A stretch of DNA of 64,000 bases from Rosa chinensis. Its lineage: Eukaryota; Streptophyta; Magnoliopsida; Rosales; Rosaceae. Made by a program: the position numbers and the translations under genes. Position 1 is the first letter of the stretch, and every line of letters starts with the position of its first letter. The stretch lies in assembly GCF_002994745.2 (NCBI RefSeq), contig NC_037092.1:69787823-69851822 (forward strand), written 5' to 3'. Shown here piece by piece: positions 34,381 through 44,818 of this stretch. Under the pieces are notes generated by a model. It did no database searches and was not told where the DNA came from. It saw nothing but the letters and a program-made list of their open reading frames with translations.

Positions 34381-35454
34381 TCACTCTAGATCATCTTCTT
34401 GATCTTCTTGTTCCACATAGTGAGCTTCTCTTCCTTCACAATATGCTTTGTAGGCGGTGACAATTTCTTCACGAGCTCTACAAATGTGTGCCCAATGACC
34501 GGATACTCCACATCCAGAACATACATCTCTTTTCTTAGACTCCATTGATTGAGGCATTTTGAAAGTGTCATTTAGATGGCTTGTAGTGTTGGTGGCACCA
34601 CCAACACGGCCAAAGGCGTTGCCTCCCTCTCTCTTTCCACGTTGACATTTTCGGTTCCGTGTTCGCCTATGTTGGCTATTACCTTCCCAAGTAGAGCGAT
34701 TATATGGACCAGAACATCTAGAACTATCCCTAAGATTAGGGTTTCGCTCTTGGCACCATTTCTTAGGGGCACGACTATAAGTGGATTCCGGAATATGCTC
34801 TGTTTCCACGGATCTCTAATTATAGTTCTTCACAATGATGTTGTCATGCTTTTCAGCGACATTCATAGCTCCAATGAGCTCATGAAACCTTGTGATCCGT
34901 TTTACCGTAACATCGATTTGATAGTTCTTAGCAATCATCAATGCAGAGACGGGGAAGGTAGAGAGAGTCTTCTCAATCAACATCGCATCTATGATCTCTT
35001 TACCACAGAATTCCATTAAGGATTTAATGCTAAGTGCTTCCGAGTTGGAGTCAAGAACTGACTTGAAATCATAGAAGTGGAGGCCATGCCATCTCACTTC
35101 TAGGTCAGGAAGCAAGGAGTCATGGACGTTGTTAAATCTTTCTTCGAGTGATACCTACAGCCTTCTGGGGTCTTCTTCATTCATACACTCGTACTGGAGC
35201 AAATCATCCATATGATGAGTCACTAGGATGAAAGCTTTCGCCTTATTTGCCTCTAAGGCTGCTCTATTTGCTTCCAAAGTTTGAGCTTGCTCGACAGTTA
35301 GTACGTTCTGGCTAGGCTCGAGAATCGTATCCAAGATTCTATCGGCCTTGAGATGCTGGCGGACCTCACGAACCCACTTGTGATATCCAGAGCCAGTTGG
35401 TCCCAATGGGGCAAAGTCCAATTTGTTCAGGTTACTCATCCTAAAAGAGAACAA
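34381..35454 (-). pseudogene. gag remnant of the 30-40 kb copia element
   Basis: 35155-35454 encodes an N-terminal gag with LDFAPLGPTGSGYHKWVR. 34816-35115 is the middle. 34381-34809 carries a zinc knuckle CSGCGVSGHWAHIC with a basic stretch before it. Frame changes separate the three parts. Confidence 0.82.
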
Positions 35455-35887
35455 GAAAAAAAGTTACCACGAAAACAAATAAAATTTCTGAGCTTAATCG
35501 CTTCTAAGAAATTCAATTCCAAGAGGTATTGGATTAGATCGAAACAATGACGTAAGTGGTCGATCATAAATTCTTTACAAACTCTAAGTTTGAAGATCTC
35601 AACAAACTCCAAGCTTGGAGTGAGCATGAACCCCCACAGTTCGACTTAATTAGGTCTCCCCTATGATGAAGAAAGGGGGTAGAAGAAGCGAGTTTGCAAG
35701 TCCCCGAGAAAAATGAGAGAAATTGAATAAAAACTCATAAAATGGGAACTTTTAGTAAAAAATACCTTAAAATAGTTCGCCGGAAAATTTGGCCAGAAAA
35801 AGTCGCCGACGATGACCTGTCGCCGGTGATGACGTGGCACCAAAGCTGACGTGGCGTACTGACTGGTTGTTGATGTGTCGCCTAGGT

Positions 35888-38800
35888 TGTGAGCCCCTGA
35901 AAATTTTAGTTAATTTCCAAAAGTAATTTCTTGCCAATAAGAATTTTTCCGCAAGGTGATTTAAGTGAAGGAATTGATTTTGGAAATTGTTTTAGTGTCG
36001 AGACCACCTATTGGGCCTTGTGGTTTAAGTTTGGGTCAAGATTCTTTCATTTGGGCCTAGAAGGTTACTACAGTTCATTGAAGCAAAAGATCGTTGAAGA
36101 AAATTTGAAAGGAAGGCGAATTGAGTTGTAGTGAAGTTTTGGATTTTTAGTTTTTACGAAATCGAGTTTCAGGTTTAAGACGAGGTCGAGAAATCAATAA
36201 AGAAGTTGTTGTCTAAAAACGAGTAAGGAAACGCGCCGAAGACCCAAAAGAAATTAACCAGGAGTATTGCGTAATTTGCCGCAAGGGCAAAACGGTCCTT
36301 GCGCACCCAAACTATAAATAGAAGGTTAACACTTGGAAAACCCTAGAACCCTCCTTAGACTCTGTCTTCCTCTCTCGGCCACGCCTCTCTCTTTCTCCCC
36401 CCGACCTATCTCTCTCTTCTCCTTCCCTCTGCCACCACCGGAGGCCCCAGCTCCGGCCACCATCTCACCACACCGCCTTCATCAATCGACGCAGCACCAA
36501 AACCCGACCAAAGCCCAAGCCTTACCTTCGACATGCACTGCCTGCAGCCACCATACGCGGCCACTACAGTTGCGACACCACTGCCCTTCCTCCTCCGTCT
36601 ATTTCTGACCATCACCTCACCACAATGACGCCACTGCCTGACTCAGCAAGCAACGAGGAGCAAAACCCAGAGAGTCCTCTTCACTGATCTACGCCGCACG
36701 ACGCCACACGAGCATCGTGGGAGCTCGAGGCACTGCATGCCTCCGTTCTTCAATCTCCAGTCTGAAACAAGCCAAACCACCACCATAAATGGTATCAGCA
36801 CCTATCCTTAACCCAAATCCCAACCTCCAACTTCGGCCAGAACCATTGCACGCGCCGCTGTCGGCGCGTGAGCCCACCTAGCGTCACCGTGAGCTCCACC
36901 AGCTTATTCTCTTCGTTTGGTAAGCTAGATTCTATCCCTTCTTCTTAGTGAGGCTTCTACTTTGATAAGGATTGAGCCTAACTCAATTGCTTAATTTGAA
37001 ATCTGTGAGGATTATGGAATATGTGTTACGGAGATTTTGGAGGAAATGAGGTCTACAAAATTGTAAGCTTTTGGAGAAGAAGGAGTTGCTGGGTCAATTT
37101 CGATTTGAATCGGATAAGGTAAGGATTATGTGCAGATTCTTTGAAGTAAGAAATTGGCTGAAGGTTGATTCTTATCCTATTTTTCGTAATAGGGAATCTG
37201 AAGGATTAATGGTGGTAGAATGCAACTTCGATGATTCGGCTACTAATTTGGAAAAGAAGAATGGTACGTAAGGGTCTGGGCATTTTAATTCTCTACTGCA
37301 ATGGCTTGTTTGTACCGATTGAAGTGTGGTCTTGTGGGAATTACTTGAAGAGAAGTTTGGTATTTGTTGCTCGAGTTATAGGTGGTGTTGTTGAGACAAG
37401 TCTGGTTTGGTCAAAGGTGTAGAGAATTGGTCTTGTGAATTTTATTGATAAGTTTGTTTCCAATATTGAAATATGACATAGGAATGAAAGCGGTGAGTTG
37501 GTCAAATGCAAGAGAAAAGTGGTAAATAAGAATGTATCAGTTTTGACAAGTAAAACTATAAAATAGAGTGGTGATTGACAATGTTGTGAATGAGTTGGTG
37601 CGAATGAGATTATGTATGTGTGAATGGTTACGTTGACGTAGAAGGAAATTGATAAATGAGTTAATGTCATTAATAAGGCTAAAGGATAATGAAAGTGATG
37701 GATCTTATTTACTCAATTAAGGTTCATCATGAAACAAGGTTCTAAGGCTAGAAAATCAAAGTATTCTAATGTTACCATATCTCGGATTACTATGGGTATG
37801 TTACCATTCGGGAATGGTAATTGTTATTTATCTATTTGCTTAAGGTTCAAAAATTAAGTGAAAACGGGGTTAAATCGGTTAACCCGAATTACATTATAGA
37901 AAGAAGCATAATCACCATATCCTAAATGGTTCAAAAGCCATATCATTTAAAACCTTTAAAGGTTTTATTTATTAAAGGATAATTGGTTGGACTTCAAGGA
38001 AACTAAATCAAAGCTCTGGTTGTTTGGTTAATACGCTATGATGATGTGGAGTTACTTATTAGTTTGAATTTATTTCTAAGGACTCGAGCGTGTGAACATG
38101 GAATTGGACGAAGTATCCAAAGTCGGAAACGAAGTTAAGTTTGGTCGAGCACTCCAATTCCAGGTAGGGTGAGCTGTCCCTTCCTTATTAGAGGCTTTTC
38201 TATATGTGGAATGCTCTAGTATAATAATATGTTGCCTGTAAGTACGTTTTTGGCTGTTCATTAGTCGATGTCTCGTGATATCTGTGTTTCCATAACTGAT
38301 AATTGCTCATTATGAAAACCAAGGCTAGACTTGCATGTTGAGATACTGTACCCTTTGTATGTGTGTACTTGTGACCTGAAAGTGAATAGGACCTAGACGC
38401 GTAGATTCCTAGGGATCCCACGATGTCGATAATTGTGAACCTCCGGAAGGGGCCGTGCTCCTATGTTTGTCGAGGAAGAGTGAGTACAAATAGTGAACCA
38501 GTCATAGGAGACTCAAGCCCAGGAAATTGACACTTTCGCTACTTGTAGTCACAAGAACTACAGAGTAGTTAGTTGGTTCTCGAAGGATGAAGAACCAGGT
38601 CGGTCACCGATTTATTTTAGTTTAGCCGGCAGGTAAGTATCTCGGAAGAAAACAAATGTTTGTGGTTGCCTCTTTTAAAAGTATTTTCTATAAATGTGCA
38701 CAATATTATGTAGTAAATATTTTCAAGTATATTATTTTTCAAACCTAGCATGGTTGGGTCAGCCCCTACTGGGCATGCAAGGATGAAAGCTCACCCCTAC

Positions 38801-39290
38801 AATAGTGTGCAGGTTCCGAGCATGTGGTCGGGAAGCGTACGTGGGAGGCACATGGTTCGGCTTGGCGCACTTTTCTTTGACTGTGTTTAAAAGAAGGTTT
38901 TGGTCCCTTGTTGGGTTTTGAAATCACTTGTTTGGTTACTTTTTTTTATTTTTTATTTCCTACTCTTTTACAAAAATTCTGGGAGACCCGTAACCCTGGG
39001 GCGCGTCTCCCATACTTGTAGTTACTTAGTGATTTGTTTTATTTTTTTTTCCAAATTGGGCTCCGATTGCAAGCCCAAAACTCTTAGCCCATTTCAAATT
39101 CCGTTTTTGAAAATATGTTGTTAGGTTGCTAGAATGATTTGTCCATGAAAGTGTTTTGGAACCAACAGTCCAAACCCAAAAGGCCTAGCGATTTCGGGTT
39201 GATGAGTTATCGGGATGTCATTGGTGACATGTCGGTTTCTCATTGGCTCGGGGTCGCGGCGCTGTGGGACGCCTCTCTCGGGTCACCACA
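35888..39290 (+). mobile_element. Solo LTR, about 3.4 kb, probably Ty3/gypsy (Del/Tekay-like)
   Basis: It starts TGTGAGCCCCTG and ends GGTCACCACA, with an exact 5-bp duplication TAGGT on both sides (35883-35887, 39291-39295). No polyprotein, primer site or second copy is present, so it is a solo LTR left by recombination. TATAAATA at 36313-36319 precedes a C/T-rich region, giving a plus-strand promoter. Length, TGTGAGCCCC start and CTCACCCCTA words suggest a gypsy lineage with long LTRs; this is an inference. Confidence 0.8.
36313..36320 (+). promoter_or_regulatory. TATA box of the solo LTR
   Basis: TATAAATA follows a GC-richer stretch and precedes CT-rich leader-like sequence, the normal layout of a U3/R junction. 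Confidence 0.5.
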
Positions 39291-39693
39291 TAGGTGGGCC
39301 TGGCGGTCAGTGGGCCGTGGCTGGAGCTGCAGCTGGGCTGCCTCCTCCTTTCTTTTTTTTCCCTCTTCTGCCAGTTTTTCTGTCGGATGTTCAATCGGCC
39401 GGTTTTCTTGGTTTTTCTTCCGGTTCTTTAATTCTGGGATTGAAGCGCTGCTGTTGGCAAGTTTTGGTAGCAATCGAAGGTCCTAAACGTGGTGAACCGG
39501 TAGAGTATTTGCTGCGGGTGGTTTGGAAATTCTGGTGGCCAGTTCGGTTGGTTTCCGGCCAGTTCTGGTGGTTCTGCCGCTGGTTCTGGATTCCTGGGGT
39601 CGAGGGCTTCAAGTTGTGTGGCGAAGGCAGAAAAGGTTTCAAGGTGTTGTATTCGGATTTAGAGTTTGACTATTTGTTTCAGGGTTAGGGTTT

Positions 39694-39706
39694 CGTGCTG
39701 ATAACG
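39694..39706 (-). other. Primer-binding site candidate of the 30-40 kb copia element
   Basis: Minus-strand CGTTATCAGCACG directly follows the 5' LTR. The ATCAGCACG type occurs in many plant copia elements. It differs from the initiator-Met site of the intact element. tRNA not assigned. Confidence 0.55.
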
Positions 39707-39942
39707 TGTTTAAGGAAAACTGGATTAGGAGAGAATTGAGTCGTACTTTCATTGATAATTGTGGTCTTTTTATATAGAGGATTACAAGACATAAAATCAG
39801 AGTTGTACAAGTAAAGATAATCGTACAATTAATCGGATATCTATGAATATCTGTGAGAATATCTCTAATTTAATACCCTATTACAACTAAGTCAAGTAAC
39901 CTAGAGTTTGGGCCAGACACATATTCTGGATTTACTTGAACA
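39707..39942 (-). repeat. 5' LTR of the 30-40 kb copia element
   Basis: 236 bp. It carries an extra GTGAGAATATCT-type segment absent from the 3' LTR. AGAAC duplication at 39943-39947. Confidence 0.92.
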
Positions 39943-40170
39943 AGAACAAAATAAATAATAAATAAAAAGAGTAAATGAGGGTATAATAAACATTTAAGCA
40001 TGGGAGAGATTGTCACGACAGTGACTTAACAGAGCATTTGGATGGAAAGTAACGGAATGTACCTGTTGGGTGTAAAACTAAAAGAATAAGGAGTAAACGT
40101 GTGAAATTAAAAAATGAGAGACTGAACTATTTTTTGTGTGAAAATTTAGGGAATAAACAGTATTTAATCA

Positions 40171-41480
40171 TATTTTTTATTACATTGAAATGATTGAATC
40201 TATGATTTACTCTAGTTCTAACTTGATCGTTAGTCGACTTTGATTATCTTGATGTTCATGGCCTTGTTTTATAACATTCTTTATTGAAATAAAAGAAAAT
40301 AAAAGAAAAAAAAACTTTGACGAGATAAATATAAAATATATACGATGAACAAAAGAATGCACCAAGTTATAAGCGGAAGACATCGTATAAATCCCATTAG
40401 TGATTCGTACAAGCAATCAAAACAATGTCAACTAGCACGAACTAAGAAATGTTGATCAAGATTAAAATATAAATATAATTATTCTACTTGGTTGTCGCAG
40501 AGATATTTTTGGAACATGCTTGTAGGTGAAAGAACAGCAAAGAATTAAGATAAGCTTTTAGAACAACATGTTGCACCTATTAAAATGAGCAAATTATAAA
40601 TTACTCCATGCATGTGACAATTGATAGAAACTCCTCCCCATTTTTTTCTTCTTTATTGTTTGAATGTTTGTTCGTTTCTGTTTGATTCTCCCTTTCTCAG
40701 CCCTCCGCTGCGGACCTTCAAGCCTCTTTAGCAAGGAGTCCTTTATATTGGGTACAAAAATACATCAAAATCATGACCATTTCTTAGTGAAGTTGGTTCT
40801 TCGTGACAAAAAGATAGTAACTAAGCAACTTTAATAACTAAACCACTTCATATTTTAAGACCTGTTGTCCTGTATGAAGTCGCCAAATGGTGGTCCTTGA
40901 TTCAATACATTCAATAATCTTTAATAATACATTAGCAGTGGTAGCATTCAGAGAATTTAAAAAAAATTGACTTGACGAAGTCTTTCTTTTCTTGCATGAA
41001 GCAAGATAACTGGACGAAATCTACACTTTCTTATTTTCTTTGGTCTCTCACGCTTTAACAATATTTAAAATTTAACAATAAAAATCTAAAAGATGTTACT
41101 TACTCTCTTAAATTTTCATTCTACTAAGTACACTTTATATTCTAAATATTCATTTAGGCCTCATATTCCATACTTTTGAGCGATTTGATATACAAAACTC
41201 ATCGTCCTCATATTCCATACTTTCCAGAAATTTGAGTATACAACCGAAAAACATTTTTAAAAAATGAAAACTATTAGAAAAAAGCACCTTCATTTTTATT
41301 TTAGAGTCAATTATCTCAAATGATGAAAAAAGATAGCGAATTGAGTTAAAATTACAGTAGATCCAGTTATAAGTTATAACAAAAACAAATTTGTTTTATT
41401 TGATAAAAAAGATCAAAAGAGCTTTAAATCCAAATTTCATGCAAAAACAAACTGTTATGTATATGGAACGACACTGCAAA
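40171..41480. other. Intergenic, no gene recognised
   Basis: AT-rich, with no supported open frame, repeat or RNA gene. Confidence 0.5.
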
Positions 41481-42290
41481 TAAAGAAAGTCCACATGGTG
41501 CGCTGGGGTTGAGCACAAGACACAAAGACATAATCCCACAGCAAACCAACCTAACTGAGATTGCTGTCACACGACAAATCAAGCCCATACACGTACAACC
41601 CTCACGGGATTTCCCAAGCCGTCCGATCCCTATCCCTCACCAGTCTGGCATCACATACAGGTGTCACGATGGGACTGGTTGAATTCCTGGCTGGCGCGCC
41701 AAATAAAGAACATTTCCTCTCGGCTCTAAGAGCCGCCGCCATGAACCGCTGCCACAGGCGTTTCGATCAAGTCGGGCGAGCAAACGAAAAAAGTCGTGAA
41801 AGACCCTAATTGGGGCCCCACCGATGGCGAAAACCGCGGCACATGGTCGAAGTGTAGGCAATGATGGCGCGTACTGTCCACCGTGGTGATCCGTCCTCGG
41901 AGCGGAGAGCGAATCATGACCGCCGGGTTTGGGAATCTCACGATTCGGGTGTATCTACGAGAATATCGTAAAATATCCACCGTCCCCTAGCTGTGGGACC
42001 CGCGGGGTGATGCAGGGTGCATGTGACCAGCCGGAACGACAGCTCAGACGGGTTTGGTGTTTAGCGCAACGGTGAACGGTCCTGGAGTCTCTCTTTTTTT
42101 TTCCTTAAACTGTGAGAAACGTATTGCGTCACACGTGGGTGAGGATAGGAACTGATCTCTCACCTTTTGTAATTTTTTTAGTGCACGAAGCTGTGATGCA
42201 CGAGGTCACCAACAACGGAAATTAAAAGGAAAAAAAAACAGAGGGAAAGAAACAAATTGTGATACACGTGAATACTATTTGATCGTTTTA
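41480..42290. other. GC-richer island with G-box motifs, no coding region
   Basis: Base composition rises sharply above the surroundings until about 42150 and falls again. Two CACGTG hexamers lie at 42132-42137 and 42265-42270. The open frames here (for example 41561-41809) have no family resemblance. It may be a promoter or 5' gene scrap detached from its gene. Confidence 0.4.
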
Positions 42291-42807
42291 TTGCCTTTCC
42301 TAAAGGTTTTTTGGTTGAAATGTTGGGATCATGTTCGAATTTAGGTTTGAAAGTTGCTCTCAGTTAACCTTTAGTTGCATGATCTATTATAGAAGGTGGA
42401 AGTTTCTCAAGTGCCTCAAAGGAAATTTGGCAACACGATAATAGTTGGGTTGGCCCAAGAACATAATCGCATAAGTCCAATCCAGCAAGTCAAAACCCTA
42501 ATTATGAACATGAAAACTACCACCATCAATTTCTTTCTGAAATGATTTTCCCATTGCAACTTTGAGCTTCCGGTTTGAAATATGAATCTTTGAAGCTGAT
42601 GGGAGGAAGTAGTTGCAAAGGTGTATCGGCGCGTGGCGATTGGGAACTAAAATGGTGAAATGAAGAAGGGGTGGAATTTTTACAAAATTTAATATCTTTA
42701 TATAAGATGGCATGCATGTCACAGTGTGTTTAATCCTTTGACTGAGGTTCGGGTTATAAAAAGGATAATATGTTCCTCTCAATGTGCTCCTAGTTAATTG
42801 GCACCCC

Positions 42808-43520
42808 CATATCTTGATTGGGTGAAGATTAACATGAACGGTGTGTGGCAAAAGTATTTATTGGAGAGCTGGTTTCAAGGCTCTGACACTTGTGCTTTTA
42901 CTCTGAACCTTGACATTCCGACTTCAATTGATGTGGAGTTCATGGTGGTTATTGAAGCCATTGAGCTAGCATGAGTTAGGCAGTGGAAGCATATATGGCT
43001 TGAGGTGGATTTAATTCTTGTACTTCATATTGTCTGATTTTCATATTGTTCCATGAAGATTACGTGTGGCGTGAAGTACTTGTTTGTATTGCGTCTCTTA
43101 GACGTAGTTTTAGTTTTCTCATATCTTTAGTGAGGTTATCAAATTGCTGATACTCTTGCTAATGCGGAATTGTCATTGTCTAGTTTTGAAGTGGTGGAAT
43201 GGTCCTCCTTATTTTAATTCTTGATTGATCATTGTCGGCGTGATAAGCTTGGTCTTCCTACCTTTTGTTTTCTTCTTGTTTCATTATTGTCGTATTAGTT
43301 AAAATGATCGATTATCCATTTATCCTTATGTTTTGTTTCTGAGAAATTTGGTTATTGTACGTTTCCCTTTTTGGGCTGTAAATTTTATTTATTTCAATAA
43401 ACCTAGGTAAGAGAGCTTTGCTTTCTTACCCTCAGTTTTAACCAAAAAAAGAAAAAAAGAAAAAAGAAAAAAAAGAAAAAAAAAGAAAAAAAAGAAAAAG
43501 AAAAAAGAAGAAAAGAAAAT
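42808..43520 (+). mobile_element. 5'-truncated LINE, RNase H domain and A-rich tail
   Basis: The plus strand reads LDWVKINMNGVWQKY, then DVEFMVVIEAIELA and HIWLEVDLILV, the D...E...D pattern of plant LINE RNase H. After frame changes come QIADTLANAELS and the typical trailer ending TTTAACC, then an A-rich tail interrupted by G (43440-43520). Several stops; dead. Confidence 0.8.
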
Positions 43521-43895
43521 GACTTTGAGTTTGATGTTCTACCAAAATTCTATAAGCAAAGCAAACTAAGAAGTTTTATATGTGTTTAGCTCTAGTTTAT
43601 GACAATAGATAGTAAAGTGTAGGGTAGGCCTAGCCTCGGGTCAGTCCCATCCTGGCAACAGTGGGAATTGAGAATGAAATCAATAAGTTTAGTTTAGTTC
43701 AGTTCAGGTTGAGCTATTTTAGGATATGAAAGCGACACAAAATTGACTGTTATGTTTTAGTTCGAGTCTCGGTGCTTTCACTGGAACTGATATTTGATTC
43801 TGGAATGGATTTGTCATAGATCAATCGAATCATCAATACAAACACCCAAGTCGAAAATATAAATCCTAGATCTACATAAATCAATGACTAAGATT

Positions 43896-43990
43896 CTAAG
43901 ATGATTGAGAGAGATGAATTGCACAAGATGATTCAAAGAGATGATTGAGAGAGATGAATTGCGCAAGATGAGATGATTCAGAGAGATGGA
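43896..43990. repeat. Short tandem repeat around GATGATTGAGAGAGATG
   Basis: Two to three imperfect copies of a unit of about 45-50 bp containing GAGAGAGATGAATTGC(A/G)CAAGATGA and GATGATTCA(A/G)AGAGATG. Confidence 0.75.
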
Positions 43991-44598
43991 TTGCAGAAGA
44001 AGAATTTGAAGAAGAGATATAGTATTTGGTTTCGGCTTCTAAACAAGAAATGAAGAACAAAAGAAGAATAGAAGAAGTAAAAGAAGAGAAGAAGAAAGAG
44101 AGAAGAGTTACAGAAGCATTGCGCCTGAAATAGAGAAATGATTGTGTGAAATGCCAGCCTTTTGTTTTTGTTATGGGAAATCATAGTGTGGGCAAGCCTA
44201 TTCTAATAGGATAGACTTATCTAGTTAGAAGTTGAAACCAACTTAGATAAAAATACGATTATATGTTACCACCAACACTTGGTTCTGCTAATCCTAAATT
44301 TTCTAAATGTAACTGGCAAATATCTATGTACTTCCAATAAACTTTTTACACCTAGCAAATTTATAAAATTTCTAACTATACTCATCAAGTTTTCCTGCAG
44401 TAGTCTTTCTTTAATTAAACCTTCATACACCTAACGAAAACCATTCACCCTGACGAAGAATACCAAACTTTGTCAATATCCACCTTCTTGATCTGATTTC
44501 CATGTTGATTGCTTCTCTTCAACTATCAAATTTGTGCTTTCTTCTATTTGAGTTGAAGCATGATTGTCTATTTGATGGTCGTCCAGTATGGTTTGGTT
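43991..44598. other. Intergenic, no gene recognised
   Basis: GAA-rich at 44040-44110, otherwise AT-rich. No supported feature. Confidence 0.45.
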
Positions 44599-44807
44599 TG
44601 TTGCCGTGAGTAGAAAAGAATACTTCAATTCAGAGTTAATTCGATGATTAATATTTATCGCACAGTGGGGGTAAATATACAAGTACAAAGGAGTAGTCTA
44701 ACCCTAATAGAAAACATTATTTCCATAATTACAGGATTTTCTATAATCACAAGATATCCTAATTAAATAAGAATCCTAATTACATACTGATTTACAGCGA
44801 TTATACA
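44599..44807 (-). repeat. 3' LTR of the 44-50 kb copia element
   Basis: Plus-strand ends TGTTGCCGTG and TTATACA. A purine tract (minus GTTTAGGAGGAG-like, 44808-44818) adjoins it inside. Its part 44685-44807 aligns without gaps to 49971-50093 with about ten differences. Confidence 0.85.
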
Positions 44808-44818
44808 CTCCTCCTAAA

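Larger units (their letters stand above)
30153..39942 (-). mobile_element. Degenerate Ty1/copia element, minus strand, with nested solo LTR
   Basis: LTRs 30153-30376 (224 bp) and 39707-39942 (236 bp) start TGTTTAAGGAAAACTG and end TTACTTGAACA. They differ by about a dozen substitutions and a 12-bp indel, so the insertion is old. An exact 5-bp duplication AGAAC flanks it (30148-30152, 39943-39947). It holds gag (34381-35454), pre-integrase (33202-33750), RT and RNase H pieces, all broken. It is the sister family of the element at 1-11849. A solo LTR at 35888-39290 sits in its leader. Confidence 0.93.
28991..40170. mobile_element. MULE-like element (about 1.4 kb without insert) split by a copia element
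   Basis: Left terminus GGGTTAAATATTGTTTGCTCCC (28991 on) and right terminus, read from 40170 on the minus strand as TGATTAAATACTGTTTATTCCC, are inverted repeats. They stay alike for about 180 bp (ATTTGACACGTTTACTCCTT, TACACCCAATAGAT, GTTACTTTCCAACC). Flanks ATTATTTTTA and ATATTTTTTA could be a decayed 9-10 bp duplication. The 9.8-kb copia element at 30153-39942 sits in its interior. No transposase. A gene fragment lies at 29470-29880. Confidence 0.75.

Noticed and set aside
36333..36608. Proline/serine-rich open frame near 36.4 kb
   Set aside because: It lies in the CT-rich transcribed part of a solo LTR and is not conserved protein.
41561..41809. 82-codon open frame in the GC-rich island
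   Set aside because: GC-rich DNA has fewer stops by chance; no family resemblance and no splice or start context.
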